Below are positions 17,147-26,339 of a stretch of DNA of 64,000 nucleotides, piece by piece. The notes under the pieces are model-generated. The model saw only the letters and a program-made list of their open reading frames with translations. It was not told where the DNA came from and did not search any database. The stretch comes from an uncultured Flavobacteriales bacterium (GTDB lineage Bacteria; Bacteroidota; Bacteroidia; Flavobacteriales_E; Vicingaceae): positions 20,717 to 84,716 of the forward strand of contig CAJQOH010000024.1 in the NCBI GenBank assembly GCA_905479915.1, given 5' to 3'. Numbering within the stretch: position 1 is the stretch's first letter; every line of letters begins with the position of its first letter. The position numbers and the translations under genes are program-made.

Positions 17147-18763
17147 TTAAAACCCAAAATTAATTCCTCCCGATATCGTAGTCTGAGTTCCTCTAAATAT
17201 AGTTGGGGTATACTTATCATCTCCTATTATATCACTTACTCGTACTCTGGCAAACAAATACCCATCATTTATAATTTCATATTTTACAGCACCTTCTATG
17301 GTTTGGTTTTTCCATACAACAGTTTCTAAAAAAGATAAACCTCTCACATTCCCATTACCTTGTATTAATTCATAATTATGTTCACTACCCTTTTCAGCCA
17401 ATGTATATGATAAAGAAGTTTTTAAACCTCTAAAAATTCTTACACCACCTTCTAAATAAATTTCTTGAGCATTCTCCCCCAAATAATGTCCTAAATTATA
17501 ATCATTAGATTCATAAGTTGTAGATTTAATTTGATGACGATAAGTCCAAGGATTAGTTCTAGTGTATTCAGCTACAAAATAGGTATTTCTTATAGGGAAA
17601 TTATTAAGTTTAAACCCAGCTTTAACACTTAAAATATTAGAGCTATTTTCCGAATCAAACATATTTCCTAAACTAATTTCATCAATAAACAAAGAGGTAT
17701 ATAAATGGAAATGCTTAATCTGTCTAGAGCTAATATTTAAAAACATTTGAGAATTTTGACCCAAAGCATTACTACCAGCACTATTATAAGTGTGATCGAC
17801 AGACTTATAAAACATAAATGGTATCAAATAAAAAGGTTTAACACCATCATCTGCATATATTATTGAATTACCTATTGACACATGTAAATTCTTTAATGGC
17901 TTAAAAGTAAATAGGTTTGCTGCTCTATTTTTATTCACAAATACTTCTCTTTCTTCATTATTATATAAATATATTCGATTACTATCTATAATTTCAGACA
18001 CTAACCATGAATGAGTATAATTTAACTCAAACCATTTAACTGGAGCCAAGTTAAAATCTATATATCCTACAGAAGGAGCTTTATTTGAACGAATATTAGC
18101 ACCATGATAATTATCTCCCCAAGTAAAATTGTTTTTGGCAAACCCTAATCGCATCCAATCAGTAGAATAATAAATAGCTCCATACGTTTCACTATAATCA
18201 CTCCTAGCTGCTGTTTGACCTTGATTGATCTTAAAATTCCCTCCTTGATCATAAGTTAAATACTCAGGAGCAGTTAATATCTCTGAAATTCCGTTATCTC
18301 TTAAACTTCCAGAAAATCCTAAATGTTTCCCAACATAACCATAAAACTCCCCTCCATTCCATCTATGGAGGTAATTCCCAGCACTATTTGTTCCATATTC
18401 CAATCCAAGAATAGGATTAACAGTTAAAGTAAAAAGGCTGTCTTTATAAAAAAACATATCCTTTCTCTTTTCAAAGTCACCTTTTGCTTTTAATTCTTTA
18501 TTGAAATCTTTAAAATAAAAATCTAACTCTTTTTTTTGCCTTTTATTTAACTCTTCTGCATGTTTCTCTATTTCAACTAATTTTTTAGCAATAAAAATTC
18601 TTGAATAAGGTTTTACTGATGAATTAATTTCAATATACTTCATCTGAGCCATCTCATCTAAAAATTCATAAACACTAGATGTTATAGGCTGCATAACAAT
18701 TTGAGAATAAATTGGTAATACCAATGTAATTAGAGCCAATAAAACAATTATTCTTTTTAACAT
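17147..18763 (-). CDS. Wzi-like capsule assembly outer-membrane protein
   Basis: The 538-residue protein has a signal peptide (MLKRIIVLLALITLVLPIYSQ), a helical region (about 35-115) and a long beta-barrel. The stretch SDYSETYGAIYYSTDWMRLGFAKNNFTWG with WGDNYHGANI resembles the capsule assembly Wzi family, as does the strongly aromatic C-terminus. In Escherichia coli Wzi binds capsule at the cell surface. Here it is the last gene of the minus-strand polysaccharide locus, 7 bp after the sugar transferase gene, so a role in attaching or assembling the polysaccharide fits. Confidence 0.82.
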   Translation of the reverse strand: MLKRIIVLLALITLVLPIYSQIVMQPITSSVYEFLDEMAQMKYIEINSSVKPYSRIFIAKKLVEIEKHAEELNKRQKKELDFYFKDFNKELKAKGDFEKRKDMFFYKDSLFTLTVNPILGLEYGTNSAGNYLHRWNGGEFYGYVGKHLGFSGSLRDNGISEILTAPEYLTYDQGGNFKINQGQTAARSDYSETYGAIYYSTDWMRLGFAKNNFTWGDNYHGANIRSNKAPSVGYIDFNLAPVKWFELNYTHSWLVSEIIDSNRIYLYNNEEREVFVNKNRAANLFTFKPLKNLHVSIGNSIIYADDGVKPFYLIPFMFYKSVDHTYNSAGSNALGQNSQMFLNISSRQIKHFHLYTSLFIDEISLGNMFDSENSSNILSVKAGFKLNNFPIRNTYFVAEYTRTNPWTYRHQIKSTTYESNDYNLGHYLGENAQEIYLEGGVRIFRGLKTSLSYTLAEKGSEHNYELIQGNGNVRGLSFLETVVWKNQTIEGAVKYEIINDGYLFARVRVSDIIGDDKYTPTIFRGTQTTISGGINFGF

Positions 18764-18770
18764 AATTTTA

Positions 18771-19805
18771 TTATTTACTTCTAGCTTTATTAATAATAAT
18801 GTTTGATGAAGCTTTAAATAGATACTTAAGGTCAGTAATAATAGGATTTACTTTATAAGCATTTATGTACCTAATTTCTGATTGCATAATCTCTTCTAAT
18901 GTACTGGGTAAATCCGCATAATAAGGAGGCACTAAACCTGGTTTAATCTCAATTCTTTTTTCTTTTAACTCACTAGTATACAAACTTAAGTAATGCTTAC
19001 TTAATGGTCTAACCCCAACAATTTTTAATTGCCCTTTAACCAGATTAAATATCATTGGAATTTCGTCAATCCATAACCTTCTTAAAACCTTACCCCAAGT
19101 AGTTATTCTAAAATCATTTTTAAATTTACCGCCCTTCTGTAAATTATGAATTTTATAAATATATGCTTGTAAATATTCAGCATATGGATGCATCGTTCTA
19201 ATCTTATATACAGTTATCATCTTACCATATTTTCCAACCCTTTTCATTTTAAATAAAATACTAAAACGAGGTTCCTTAACTGATTCTACAAATTTTTCTT
19301 TTTTAACTACAAAATAGTTAAGGTTATCTATTTCACATTCATCTACTATTTCGAAACCACAATATACTAATCTACCTAAAGCTTCTGCCTTAGACAATAC
19401 CTGGTTTCTTCCTGCAGTTACAAAAAAATAAAGCCATTTAGTTACCCATAATTTTGAAAAAACTCTTTTAAAAATAAAATCAAATAAATAATATACTTGT
19501 GCTATACCTAAAGGATACTTTTTAAAAATTCTACTTCTACGCTCCTCTTTAGTTTCTACACATCCAACAAACACCCCATCTATTTCTAGTTTGGAGTTAA
19601 TCAATTTAAAAAACTCATTCATCTTATTGATATCGTTAATCTTCTTTAAATTAACTATACCTGTTTTTCCATTCGAAAATTTTCGGATATTAAATTTATT
19701 GCTCGTTTTTACAACCCCAACATTTTCATCCTCAACATTAATAAACCGTGATATATATGAATACACCTTCTCACCTTGTTCCTCTATTAAAATATCCTTA
19801 TTCAT
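18771..19805 (-). CDS. Initiating sugar transferase (polyprenyl-phosphate sugar-1-phosphate transferase family)
   Basis: It is predicted to load the first sugar phosphate onto undecaprenyl phosphate. The C-terminal ~170 residues carry the family motifs: KIRTMHPYAEYLQ, RITTWGKVLRRLWIDEIPMIFNLVKGQLKIVGVRPL and IKPGLVPPYYADLP. The N-terminal ~170 residues differ from the usual WbaP/WcaJ layout: there is no five-helix cassette, only one hydrophobic segment (about residues 120-135, KLWVTKWLYFFVTAG). Where PglC has its Asp-Glu pair this protein reads NDFRI. The TTG three bases upstream of the ATG at 19805 is less likely as start. Confidence 0.82.
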   Translation of the reverse strand: MNKDILIEEQGEKVYSYISRFINVEDENVGVVKTSNKFNIRKFSNGKTGIVNLKKINDINKMNEFFKLINSKLEIDGVFVGCVETKEERRSRIFKKYPLGIAQVYYLFDFIFKRVFSKLWVTKWLYFFVTAGRNQVLSKAEALGRLVYCGFEIVDECEIDNLNYFVVKKEKFVESVKEPRFSILFKMKRVGKYGKMITVYKIRTMHPYAEYLQAYIYKIHNLQKGGKFKNDFRITTWGKVLRRLWIDEIPMIFNLVKGQLKIVGVRPLSKHYLSLYTSELKEKRIEIKPGLVPPYYADLPSTLEEIMQSEIRYINAYKVNPIITDLKYLFKASSNIIINKARSK

Positions 19806-19815
19806 CAACTAACAA

Positions 19816-20877
19816 TCACTCCTTTCGTTTTCCAACAAAATAATTTATCCATAAACTTACAACATCAACAGTTTCTTTAAGCATTTGCTCTTTTCTTTGT
19901 GTAAAATCCTTTTTCAGACTATTACTTCCTAACAACTCATCTATTTTAGAAAAAAGCATTTCAGGATTATTCGTTGATACTCCAAAAGTTAATTGATACT
20001 TATGTTCCAATTCTTCCAAGTAACCCAACTTTCCAACAAAATCGTTAAAACGAATTGAAGGAGTTCCTAATATAGCAGATTCAGCTGCCATTGTTTGGCT
20101 ATCTCCAATATAAATTTGAGCAAAATACATTGCATGATGAATGTCTTTTGGCTTTATATTTATACGATAAGGTTCTAATTCTGTTTCTAATTTTCGTTCT
20201 GAGGTAATATAAACTCGACCAAAGGGGGTTAATTGAGCTATTAACCTTTTTGCTATCGCTAAATCAATTCCATTTTTACCCTTATCATGATGAGCTGTAA
20301 GTTCTGCAAACCTTAATATAAAGTATTTATCACCATCTTTCATCAAATCTAAAACCTTAGACTTATCAGGTTTAAAGTAATTGGGGTGTAAATACGCCAA
20401 TTCATGATATCCATTATACCCTATTTTTTTATTTTCATAAGGTCCTAAATCGCATGAATTTGGTGCAAAAACAACAGAAGCATACTTCATTCCATATTTT
20501 GAAAAAAGAGGAACTTCTATAGCATCGTCTTCATTAAGGACAACAGAGTGTATGCCCAACAATTTACCTATGTGAGTGATAACAATATCGGTACCAATCA
20601 TCATCTTTGGTTTATATTTTAACGCTAATCTAAAAAGTATAAACTCTCTTCTTAAGACTGTTGATATAAGTGCCCATTTCCCAGATCCATCTTTAGGTTT
20701 GATATAGATAATATCATATGGTAATCCTTCCAACAACTCAAACAAAACATCTTTTCCTCGAGCCACAAGAACCACACGATGTCCTTTTTCTGAAAGCTGT
20801 TTTATAACCACCGAAACGTTGTGATAATGCGCTGGGTGCCCTAAATAAAATAAAAATGTTTCTGGTGTTTTAGTCAT
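19816..20877 (-). CDS. DUF354 family, GT-B-like (putative glycosyltransferase)
   Basis: The ~353-residue soluble protein begins FLFYLGHPAHYHNVSVVIKQL and follows with GHRVVLVARGK, typical of DUF354, which has the GT-B double Rossmann fold related to UDP-GlcNAc 2-epimerases and MurG-type transferases. A nucleotide-sugar-binding region is likely at HHAMYFAQIYIGDSQTMAAESAILGTPSIRF (about residues 250-285). In this locus it probably transfers or epimerises a sugar. The ATG at 20877 is chosen over a TTG nine bases upstream. It ends 11 bp before the sugar transferase gene. Confidence 0.75.
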   Translation of the reverse strand: MTKTPETFLFYLGHPAHYHNVSVVIKQLSEKGHRVVLVARGKDVLFELLEGLPYDIIYIKPKDGSGKWALISTVLRREFILFRLALKYKPKMMIGTDIVITHIGKLLGIHSVVLNEDDAIEVPLFSKYGMKYASVVFAPNSCDLGPYENKKIGYNGYHELAYLHPNYFKPDKSKVLDLMKDGDKYFILRFAELTAHHDKGKNGIDLAIAKRLIAQLTPFGRVYITSERKLETELEPYRINIKPKDIHHAMYFAQIYIGDSQTMAAESAILGTPSIRFNDFVGKLGYLEELEHKYQLTFGVSTNNPEMLFSKIDELLGSNSLKKDFTQRKEQMLKETVDVVSLWINYFVGKRKE

Positions 20878-20956
20878 TATCCACAAGGATACAAAATTTG
20901 CTCTTTAACTTAGCCTTCCTGACAATAATTATTATTAATCACTTAAAAAAATAATA

Positions 20957-22111
20957 TTATTTAAGGTTTTTCAACTCCGTTAAAGCCAACAACATCCATG
21001 CTTGGCTCCAACGCATAAAAGGAGTTTTTATAGTGTATAATGGATATTTTTTATAATAAAAGTGACCTTTTTTACTTTGCATATTTTCAACAGTCCATTT
21101 GGCAATTTTAGTGGCAAACGGAGCGTATTCTTCTGATAAAAAGGAAAGACGTGCTAAAGTGATTATTCCTTGTGCTTGATTATGTATTTCTACAGGGTAT
21201 TGATTCGGAACTCTAAATATAGACCGTCCAGAATCTTTAAACTGATTCTTAAAGTAATAGTCTACACCTATTTTTAATGCTTCTAAATAAAGAGCATTTT
21301 CACCACAATACTTTAATACATAATAAATTGAGTCTAACACATATCCTTGATGAAAATCAATTTGAGTTCGTTCTAAACCTGTTTTCAAATCAATACTATA
21401 ATTCCATAAACCAGATTCTTTTTGATAAGCGATTGTAAAATCAGTCATTTTACAAGCCAATTCTTTATACTTTTCTTCTTTTGTTAAAAAAAATAATCGT
21501 GCATACAATTCTGCGCCAAGCATATTTGCATTGTAACAACAATCTACAGCTTTAGTACTATAACTAACACAGTAACCTTTTTCTGTTTTAGTCCAAGCCA
21601 ATTTAGTTTCAATAAAGTTGCCAACACTTTTTAAAACTTCTAATGCTTTAGGATTCTTTGTAGACTGATAATATTCAAATATTCCTTTTGAAACAAATCC
21701 ACTCACTACAATAGTTGGAGAATGTTTTTCTAAGAATTTAACAGGACTTGCCCAATCAAAATTATAGCCCCAACAATACTCATCGTATCCTTTAGTTCTA
21801 TTTTCTATCAACCAATTAAAAAAGAAGTCCATCTTTTTTAATACTTCTTCACTCTTATTGTTTTGATATTCTAGTGAATAAGCATGTAACAACAGTCCAA
21901 TAGCTTTAGGATTATATGCCTTTTTAATCCCTAAAAGACCTCTTATATTAAAAGGGTTTCTCTTTTGAAATTGAATAGCTAATACAGGTCCCCACTTACC
22001 TAACCAATGAAATGGAATTGGAGAATTTAAAGTGTCATAAGGATCATACCCTTTAAATTCTTCAGCTTCTATATAAGCCTTAAGTTTGTTAATGGAATCT
22101 TTTAAAATCAT
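20957..22111 (-). CDS. Alpha/alpha-toroid (six-hairpin glycosidase-like) protein
   Basis: The ~384-residue protein is mostly alpha-helical with repeated helix pairs (for example NPKAIGLLLHAYSLEYQ, NPKALEVLKSVGNFIETKL, TKIAKWTVENMQ) and aromatic loops (YCWGYNFDWASP, IDFHQGYVLDSIYYVL). This looks like an (alpha/alpha)6 toroid as in glycosidases and uronate lyases or epimerases. There is no signal peptide, so it acts in the cytosol. It lies beside the two-domain oxidoreductase, where related loci often carry a heparinase II/III-like gene. A role in polysaccharide modification is inferred; no catalytic residues can be assigned. Confidence 0.6.
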   Translation of the reverse strand: MILKDSINKLKAYIEAEEFKGYDPYDTLNSPIPFHWLGKWGPVLAIQFQKRNPFNIRGLLGIKKAYNPKAIGLLLHAYSLEYQNNKSEEVLKKMDFFFNWLIENRTKGYDEYCWGYNFDWASPVKFLEKHSPTIVVSGFVSKGIFEYYQSTKNPKALEVLKSVGNFIETKLAWTKTEKGYCVSYSTKAVDCCYNANMLGAELYARLFFLTKEEKYKELACKMTDFTIAYQKESGLWNYSIDLKTGLERTQIDFHQGYVLDSIYYVLKYCGENALYLEALKIGVDYYFKNQFKDSGRSIFRVPNQYPVEIHNQAQGIITLARLSFLSEEYAPFATKIAKWTVENMQSKKGHFYYKKYPLYTIKTPFMRWSQAWMLLALTELKNLK

Positions 22112-22129
22112 AGTTAACAATTGAATGCT

Positions 22130-24238
22130 TCAAAACATCCCTTTAATTTTATCAATAACTTGAAAAGTAGCTTCGGTAGAATTGTAACATTCTGAAAAAG
22201 ATATTGGCAATTGTTTCCCTTCTTTGATTGCGGATAAAAATTGAGCTATTTCTGTGGCATGACCTTTATCTTGTGATCCATTCTTTATCGTTTTCTTACT
22301 CTTACCTATTACATCCATTGTTTTAAAATCGTCTAACAGAATGACTTTTTCCCCACAAAAAACTTCTAAATATTCTTTATTTAGCGCTTTACTTCCATTT
22401 GAGAAATAAGATATACTTGCCACACTTCCATTTTCAAAAGCCAAGCTAATACTTACTGTATCTAATAAATTATTCGCATCTTTTAATGCATTAGCATCAA
22501 CTTTAGTAATTGGAGAGTTAGCAATAAAAGCGCATAAATCTATAAAATGGCAAGCTTCTCCGATTATTCTTCCTCCTCCAATTTTAGGATCTTGAGTCCA
22601 ATGATCTGAAGGTAGTTTACCCGCATTAATCCTATAATTAATGGCTTTAGGCAAGTTTTCATTTAACTCTTTTTTCAAGGCTATAACCTGAGGAGCAAAC
22701 CTTCTGTTAAATCCTACCATTACCTGAGCTGAACTTTTACTTTCTGCTTCTTTTATAGCTTCTAATTCTTCTTTAGTTAGGGAAAGTGGCTTTTCTACAA
22801 AAACATTTTTGTTGGCCTCTAAAGCTTTAATAACATAATTCGCATGTAAGTTATGAGGTGTAGCTATAAATAAAGTATTAATATTTTTATCATTAATTAC
22901 CTCATCAGCATTGCCTGTACAATTATCAAAACCAAATTTATCGGCTGCATTCCTAGCTGTTGTAGCTCTTGCTGTAGCCACATTTACTAAGTTTTGGCTT
23001 TTTAAGTTTGGTAATAAAAAGTTTTGAGCAAATGAACCTGCACCAATAAATCCAATGTTTACATCATCAGCTTTATAAGCTTTATTATTGATTTGAACCG
23101 TTCTTTTTAACTCCTTGGATATATCATATTTCAATACAATACCACATAAGTGTTCTGATCTATCAACAATTAATTGGTAAGCATCTTTTGCTTTTTCAAA
23201 AGCGAATTCATGAGAAATTAACTTATCTATATCTACACTTCCATCTTCTACCAAATTGACAAAAGCTTGCATATTTCTATTTTCTGTCCAACGAACATAA
23301 CCTATAGGGTAATCATTTCCATTTTGTTCATAATCATTATCATAACGACCAGGACCATAAGAGGAAGACATTCTCAAGTCTAATTCTTTTTTGAAATAGT
23401 GTTTCCTATCAAAACCTGTTGGAACAGCACCTACTATTACCACTTTAGCTTTTTTACGCGCTACCTCTCCAGCAAAATTAACTGGTTCTAAAGAAGATGT
23501 TCCTGCTGTAATAATCACTGCATCTGCACCATTCCCTTTTGTAACTTGTTCAATTACATTTTCAATCCCTTCATCAGCACTATTGAATGCATTTTTAAAT
23601 CCATTTCTTTTAGCTAAATCAACTTGATTCTGATCTATATCAGTAGCAATTACATTTACTCCTGAAGCTCTCAATAATTGAATAGTCAATTGACCAACAA
23701 TTCCCAACCCAATAACAACACAATTCTCTCCTAATGTTAATTCAGCCTGTCTAACTCCTTGCAGAGCAATAGCTCCAATTGTTGCAAAAGATGCTCCTTT
23801 AACATACTCAGTATTATCTACTTTAACACATAAGTTCTTTGGAACAACTACAACTTCTGAATGGTTAGCTGTTTGCCCTCCACACGCTACAAAATCACCA
23901 ACTTTTAAATGTTTTATATCATCTGCAACAGCTATTATTTCCCCAGCACAACTGTACCCCAAAGGGTTGGGTGACTCTAATTTATTCATCACCATTTTGT
24001 AGGTTTTCATTACTCCATGTGTTTTAGCTGCAGTAATTACTTTTTTCACTTCTTCTTGCCTAGCTTTTGCTTTACCAACATAACTTAAGCGTGCATCTTT
24101 TACGGTTTTTCCTTCAGTACCCGCACTAATTACAGAATAATGATTCCTCACCATTACCTGACCTTCTCCTAAAGCAGGAAAAGGAACCTCCAATAATTGC
24201 ATGTGCCCATCTTTTAAGTTCTGTGTCAATTGCTCCAT
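22130..24238 (-). CDS. Two-domain oxidoreductase: zinc-type alcohol dehydrogenase fused to Gfo/Idh/MocA domain
   Basis: The 702-residue protein is a fusion. Residues 1-350 form a medium-chain dehydrogenase (SVISAGTEGKTV, NPLGYSCAGEIIAVADD, VVIGLGIVGQLTIQLLRASG as the NAD-binding loop). Residues about 370-702 form a Gfo/Idh/MocA enzyme (IGFIGAGSFAQNFLLP, the NVFVEKPLSLT Lys motif, and GGGRIIGEACHFIDL). Such bi-domain enzymes are found in bacterial polysaccharide loci. The reaction is not known; two coupled oxidation-reduction steps on a sugar are plausible. It precedes the toroid protein by 18 bp. Confidence 0.82.
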   Translation of the reverse strand: MEQLTQNLKDGHMQLLEVPFPALGEGQVMVRNHYSVISAGTEGKTVKDARLSYVGKAKARQEEVKKVITAAKTHGVMKTYKMVMNKLESPNPLGYSCAGEIIAVADDIKHLKVGDFVACGGQTANHSEVVVVPKNLCVKVDNTEYVKGASFATIGAIALQGVRQAELTLGENCVVIGLGIVGQLTIQLLRASGVNVIATDIDQNQVDLAKRNGFKNAFNSADEGIENVIEQVTKGNGADAVIITAGTSSLEPVNFAGEVARKKAKVVIVGAVPTGFDRKHYFKKELDLRMSSSYGPGRYDNDYEQNGNDYPIGYVRWTENRNMQAFVNLVEDGSVDIDKLISHEFAFEKAKDAYQLIVDRSEHLCGIVLKYDISKELKRTVQINNKAYKADDVNIGFIGAGSFAQNFLLPNLKSQNLVNVATARATTARNAADKFGFDNCTGNADEVINDKNINTLFIATPHNLHANYVIKALEANKNVFVEKPLSLTKEELEAIKEAESKSSAQVMVGFNRRFAPQVIALKKELNENLPKAINYRINAGKLPSDHWTQDPKIGGGRIIGEACHFIDLCAFIANSPITKVDANALKDANNLLDTVSISLAFENGSVASISYFSNGSKALNKEYLEVFCGEKVILLDDFKTMDVIGKSKKTIKNGSQDKGHATEIAQFLSAIKEGKQLPISFSECYNSTEATFQVIDKIKGMF

Positions 24239-24368
24239 TATCTTTAGTAAACAGTTTTAAGTAAATAGTTGTTAGTACTTATTATTCAATAAGTTTGATA
24301 AAATTATGCAATTTCTATCCTTAGACAACTCCAAAAACGACTAATAACCATAAACAATACACTAAAAA

Positions 24369-26231
24369 CTAATCTATGTACATTTTATACCATTCCTGAA
24401 AAGATATTAAAGCATAAATTAATGCAGAATTATCTTCTCTTCCTGAAAGATGATTTTTAATTATTCGCTCAATATTATCCATAGAAAAACCTTCTATAGA
24501 CGAAAATAGCTCTCTATCCAACAACTCATTTATTTTTTCTTCTGAACTAAATATACTTCGTAAAGGCATTCCAAAACCTGCCTTACGTCTTTTTGTAACA
24601 TACTCTGGCAAATCATTTTTAAAAGCTTTTTTTAAGATTGTTTTGGTTACTCCAGTGCTACTCAACTTGTATTTTCTAGGAATAGTCTGCGCAAACTCTA
24701 TTATTCGATAATCTAAAAAAGGAACTCTTCCTTCTACCCCATTAGCCATTGTCATCCGATCTAAATAAGATACATTTTTATGTAAAAAATTTTCATACTC
24801 AAAGGTTTTAAAACAATCATAAGGATTGGTACCTTTTGGAAAGTAACTATCTAAAATTTGTTTTGAAGTATTTTCTTTTGAGTTAAAAACAGACAATGAA
24901 TTTTCATAATCTCCGACAATGGTGTACAAACCATATTTAAAATGAGGATAGCAGTAATATTTCCCTAATTTATGTAAATACCTTCTAAAAGCTTTAAACT
25001 TACCATTACCTTGATCGATAGCATAAAGTCGTTTCGCTATAAATTTAGAAAAAGGTATGTTGCTCAACCAACTATCTAAAAGCGTCATTTGATGACCTGC
25101 ATAACCTAAAAAAAGTTCATCGGCTCCCATTCCACTTAGTATTACTTTAGATTTTTTAGCAGCTTCTTTCGTAATTAAGTAAGATGGTATTTGGGAACCG
25201 TCTGCAATCAAATCATCACCATATTTAATGGTGTTCCGAATTTGTTCTAAATTGGTATTATCACTTCCTATTGGAATTTCCGTTATGTTAATACCCCAAT
25301 CCTCAGCCAATTTTTGAGCATACTGATAATCTGAAGTAGTTCCTTCTTTTTTTAAATCTTTTGCTTCTTTACTTGCACAAAAGTGAGTAATATCATTTTT
25401 ATCTTTTAAGAAAGATGCAATAATAGAAGAATCTAATCCACCAGATAAAAATGTACCTAAAGGAACATCTGCTAACAATCTTTTTTGCGTAGCATCTTTT
25501 AACAAGTGTTTAATTTCCTTTTGAGCTGCTGTATAACTCAAGCCTACATATTTAGTCGATGTATTTGGATCCCAATATCGCTCAATATGAACAGTTGAAT
25601 TACTCAAATCATAAGTTAAAAAATGTGCAGGTTGCAAACGATTAACCCCCTTAAAAAGCGTTTCGTTTCTAGGGGAATATTTAAATACAAAATAATTTTG
25701 CAAATTTTCTGTTGCCAACTCTGCTTTAACTCCTCCTTTTAAAATAGATTTAATTTCAGATCCAAAAATGAGCTCACTATTTTGATTAGAATAATACAAA
25801 GGTTTTACCCCTGCTCTATCTCTAATTAAGAACAATTTGTTTTTATTTTCATCTAAAATAGCAATTGAAAAATCTCCATTTAATAAATTAACAAATTCAA
25901 TTCCTTTTTGCTGATACAATTTTAAGACAACCTCTGTATCTGTATTAGATATGAAGTTATCATTATCTAAATATGCTTTTTTAAGCTCTAAAAAATTATA
26001 TATCTCACCATTAAATACTAAATGTATTTTTTGATCATCAGATACAAAAGGTTGATTCCCTTTTTCTGATAAATCAAGAATACTTAAACGTGTGTGACCC
26101 AAGCCAATTTGCTTATCATTTACAGCGGTTTGATAAGAACCTAGAGCATTAGGGCCTCGGTGTTGTAATGAATTGACCATTTCATCCAATGGCAATTGAT
26201 TACTCGCTATATATCCTGTTATTCCGCACAT
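24369..26231 (-). CDS. AsnB-type glutamine-dependent amidotransferase (copy 1)
   Basis: The 620-residue protein has an N-terminal glutaminase domain starting MCGITGY, with Cys2 as nucleophile, and a C-terminal synthetase domain with the ATP-pyrophosphatase loop FLSGGLDSS and a YLDRMTMANGVEGRVPFLDYRI block. It could make asparagine, but a position inside a sugar locus with WbpB/D/E-like genes suggests amidation of a uronic acid on a nucleotide sugar or glycan, as proposed for WbpS-type proteins. A -7 box (TACCTTTG) lies 5 nt before the ATG, so transcription may restart here. Confidence 0.82.
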   Translation of the reverse strand: MCGITGYIASNQLPLDEMVNSLQHRGPNALGSYQTAVNDKQIGLGHTRLSILDLSEKGNQPFVSDDQKIHLVFNGEIYNFLELKKAYLDNDNFISNTDTEVVLKLYQQKGIEFVNLLNGDFSIAILDENKNKLFLIRDRAGVKPLYYSNQNSELIFGSEIKSILKGGVKAELATENLQNYFVFKYSPRNETLFKGVNRLQPAHFLTYDLSNSTVHIERYWDPNTSTKYVGLSYTAAQKEIKHLLKDATQKRLLADVPLGTFLSGGLDSSIIASFLKDKNDITHFCASKEAKDLKKEGTTSDYQYAQKLAEDWGINITEIPIGSDNTNLEQIRNTIKYGDDLIADGSQIPSYLITKEAAKKSKVILSGMGADELFLGYAGHQMTLLDSWLSNIPFSKFIAKRLYAIDQGNGKFKAFRRYLHKLGKYYCYPHFKYGLYTIVGDYENSLSVFNSKENTSKQILDSYFPKGTNPYDCFKTFEYENFLHKNVSYLDRMTMANGVEGRVPFLDYRIIEFAQTIPRKYKLSSTGVTKTILKKAFKNDLPEYVTKRRKAGFGMPLRSIFSSEEKINELLDRELFSSIEGFSMDNIERIIKNHLSGREDNSALIYALISFQEWYKMYID

Positions 26232-26236
26232 TGTAG

Positions 26237-26244
26237 CAAAGGTA
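26237..26244 (-). promoter_or_regulatory. -7 promoter box within the polysaccharide locus
   Basis: On the minus strand it reads TACCTTTG (TAnnTTTG), ending 5 nt before the ATG of the amidotransferase at 26231. It may give an internal, nearly leaderless promoter for the genes from 26,231 to 17,147. No -33 TTG is evident. Confidence 0.5.
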
Positions 26245-26279
26245 ACAGAATATTGACTTTCTCCTTAAAAAAGACTAAC

Positions 26280-26339
26280 TTCGTTTAACAACAGATTTTA
26301 TATCACATTAAAACGTGACATAGAATAGCGTTAAACGAA
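26280..26339 (-). repeat. Nested inverted repeat at the end of a glycosyltransferase gene
   Basis: A perfect 10-bp outer stem (TTCGTTTAAC with GTTAAACGAA) encloses an inner near-perfect 8-bp stem (TATGTCAC with GTGATATA, one mismatch) and an AT-rich loop. It begins in the last codons of the gene ending at 26331 and runs into the gap before the amidotransferase. No U tract follows, so a simple terminator is unlikely; RNA processing or a protein site is possible. Confidence 0.6.

Noticed and set aside
17128..17150. TTAAGC...GCTTAA hairpin between convergent genes
   Set aside because: Short AT-rich stem with an 11-nt loop and no T tract; could be chance in AT-rich DNA.
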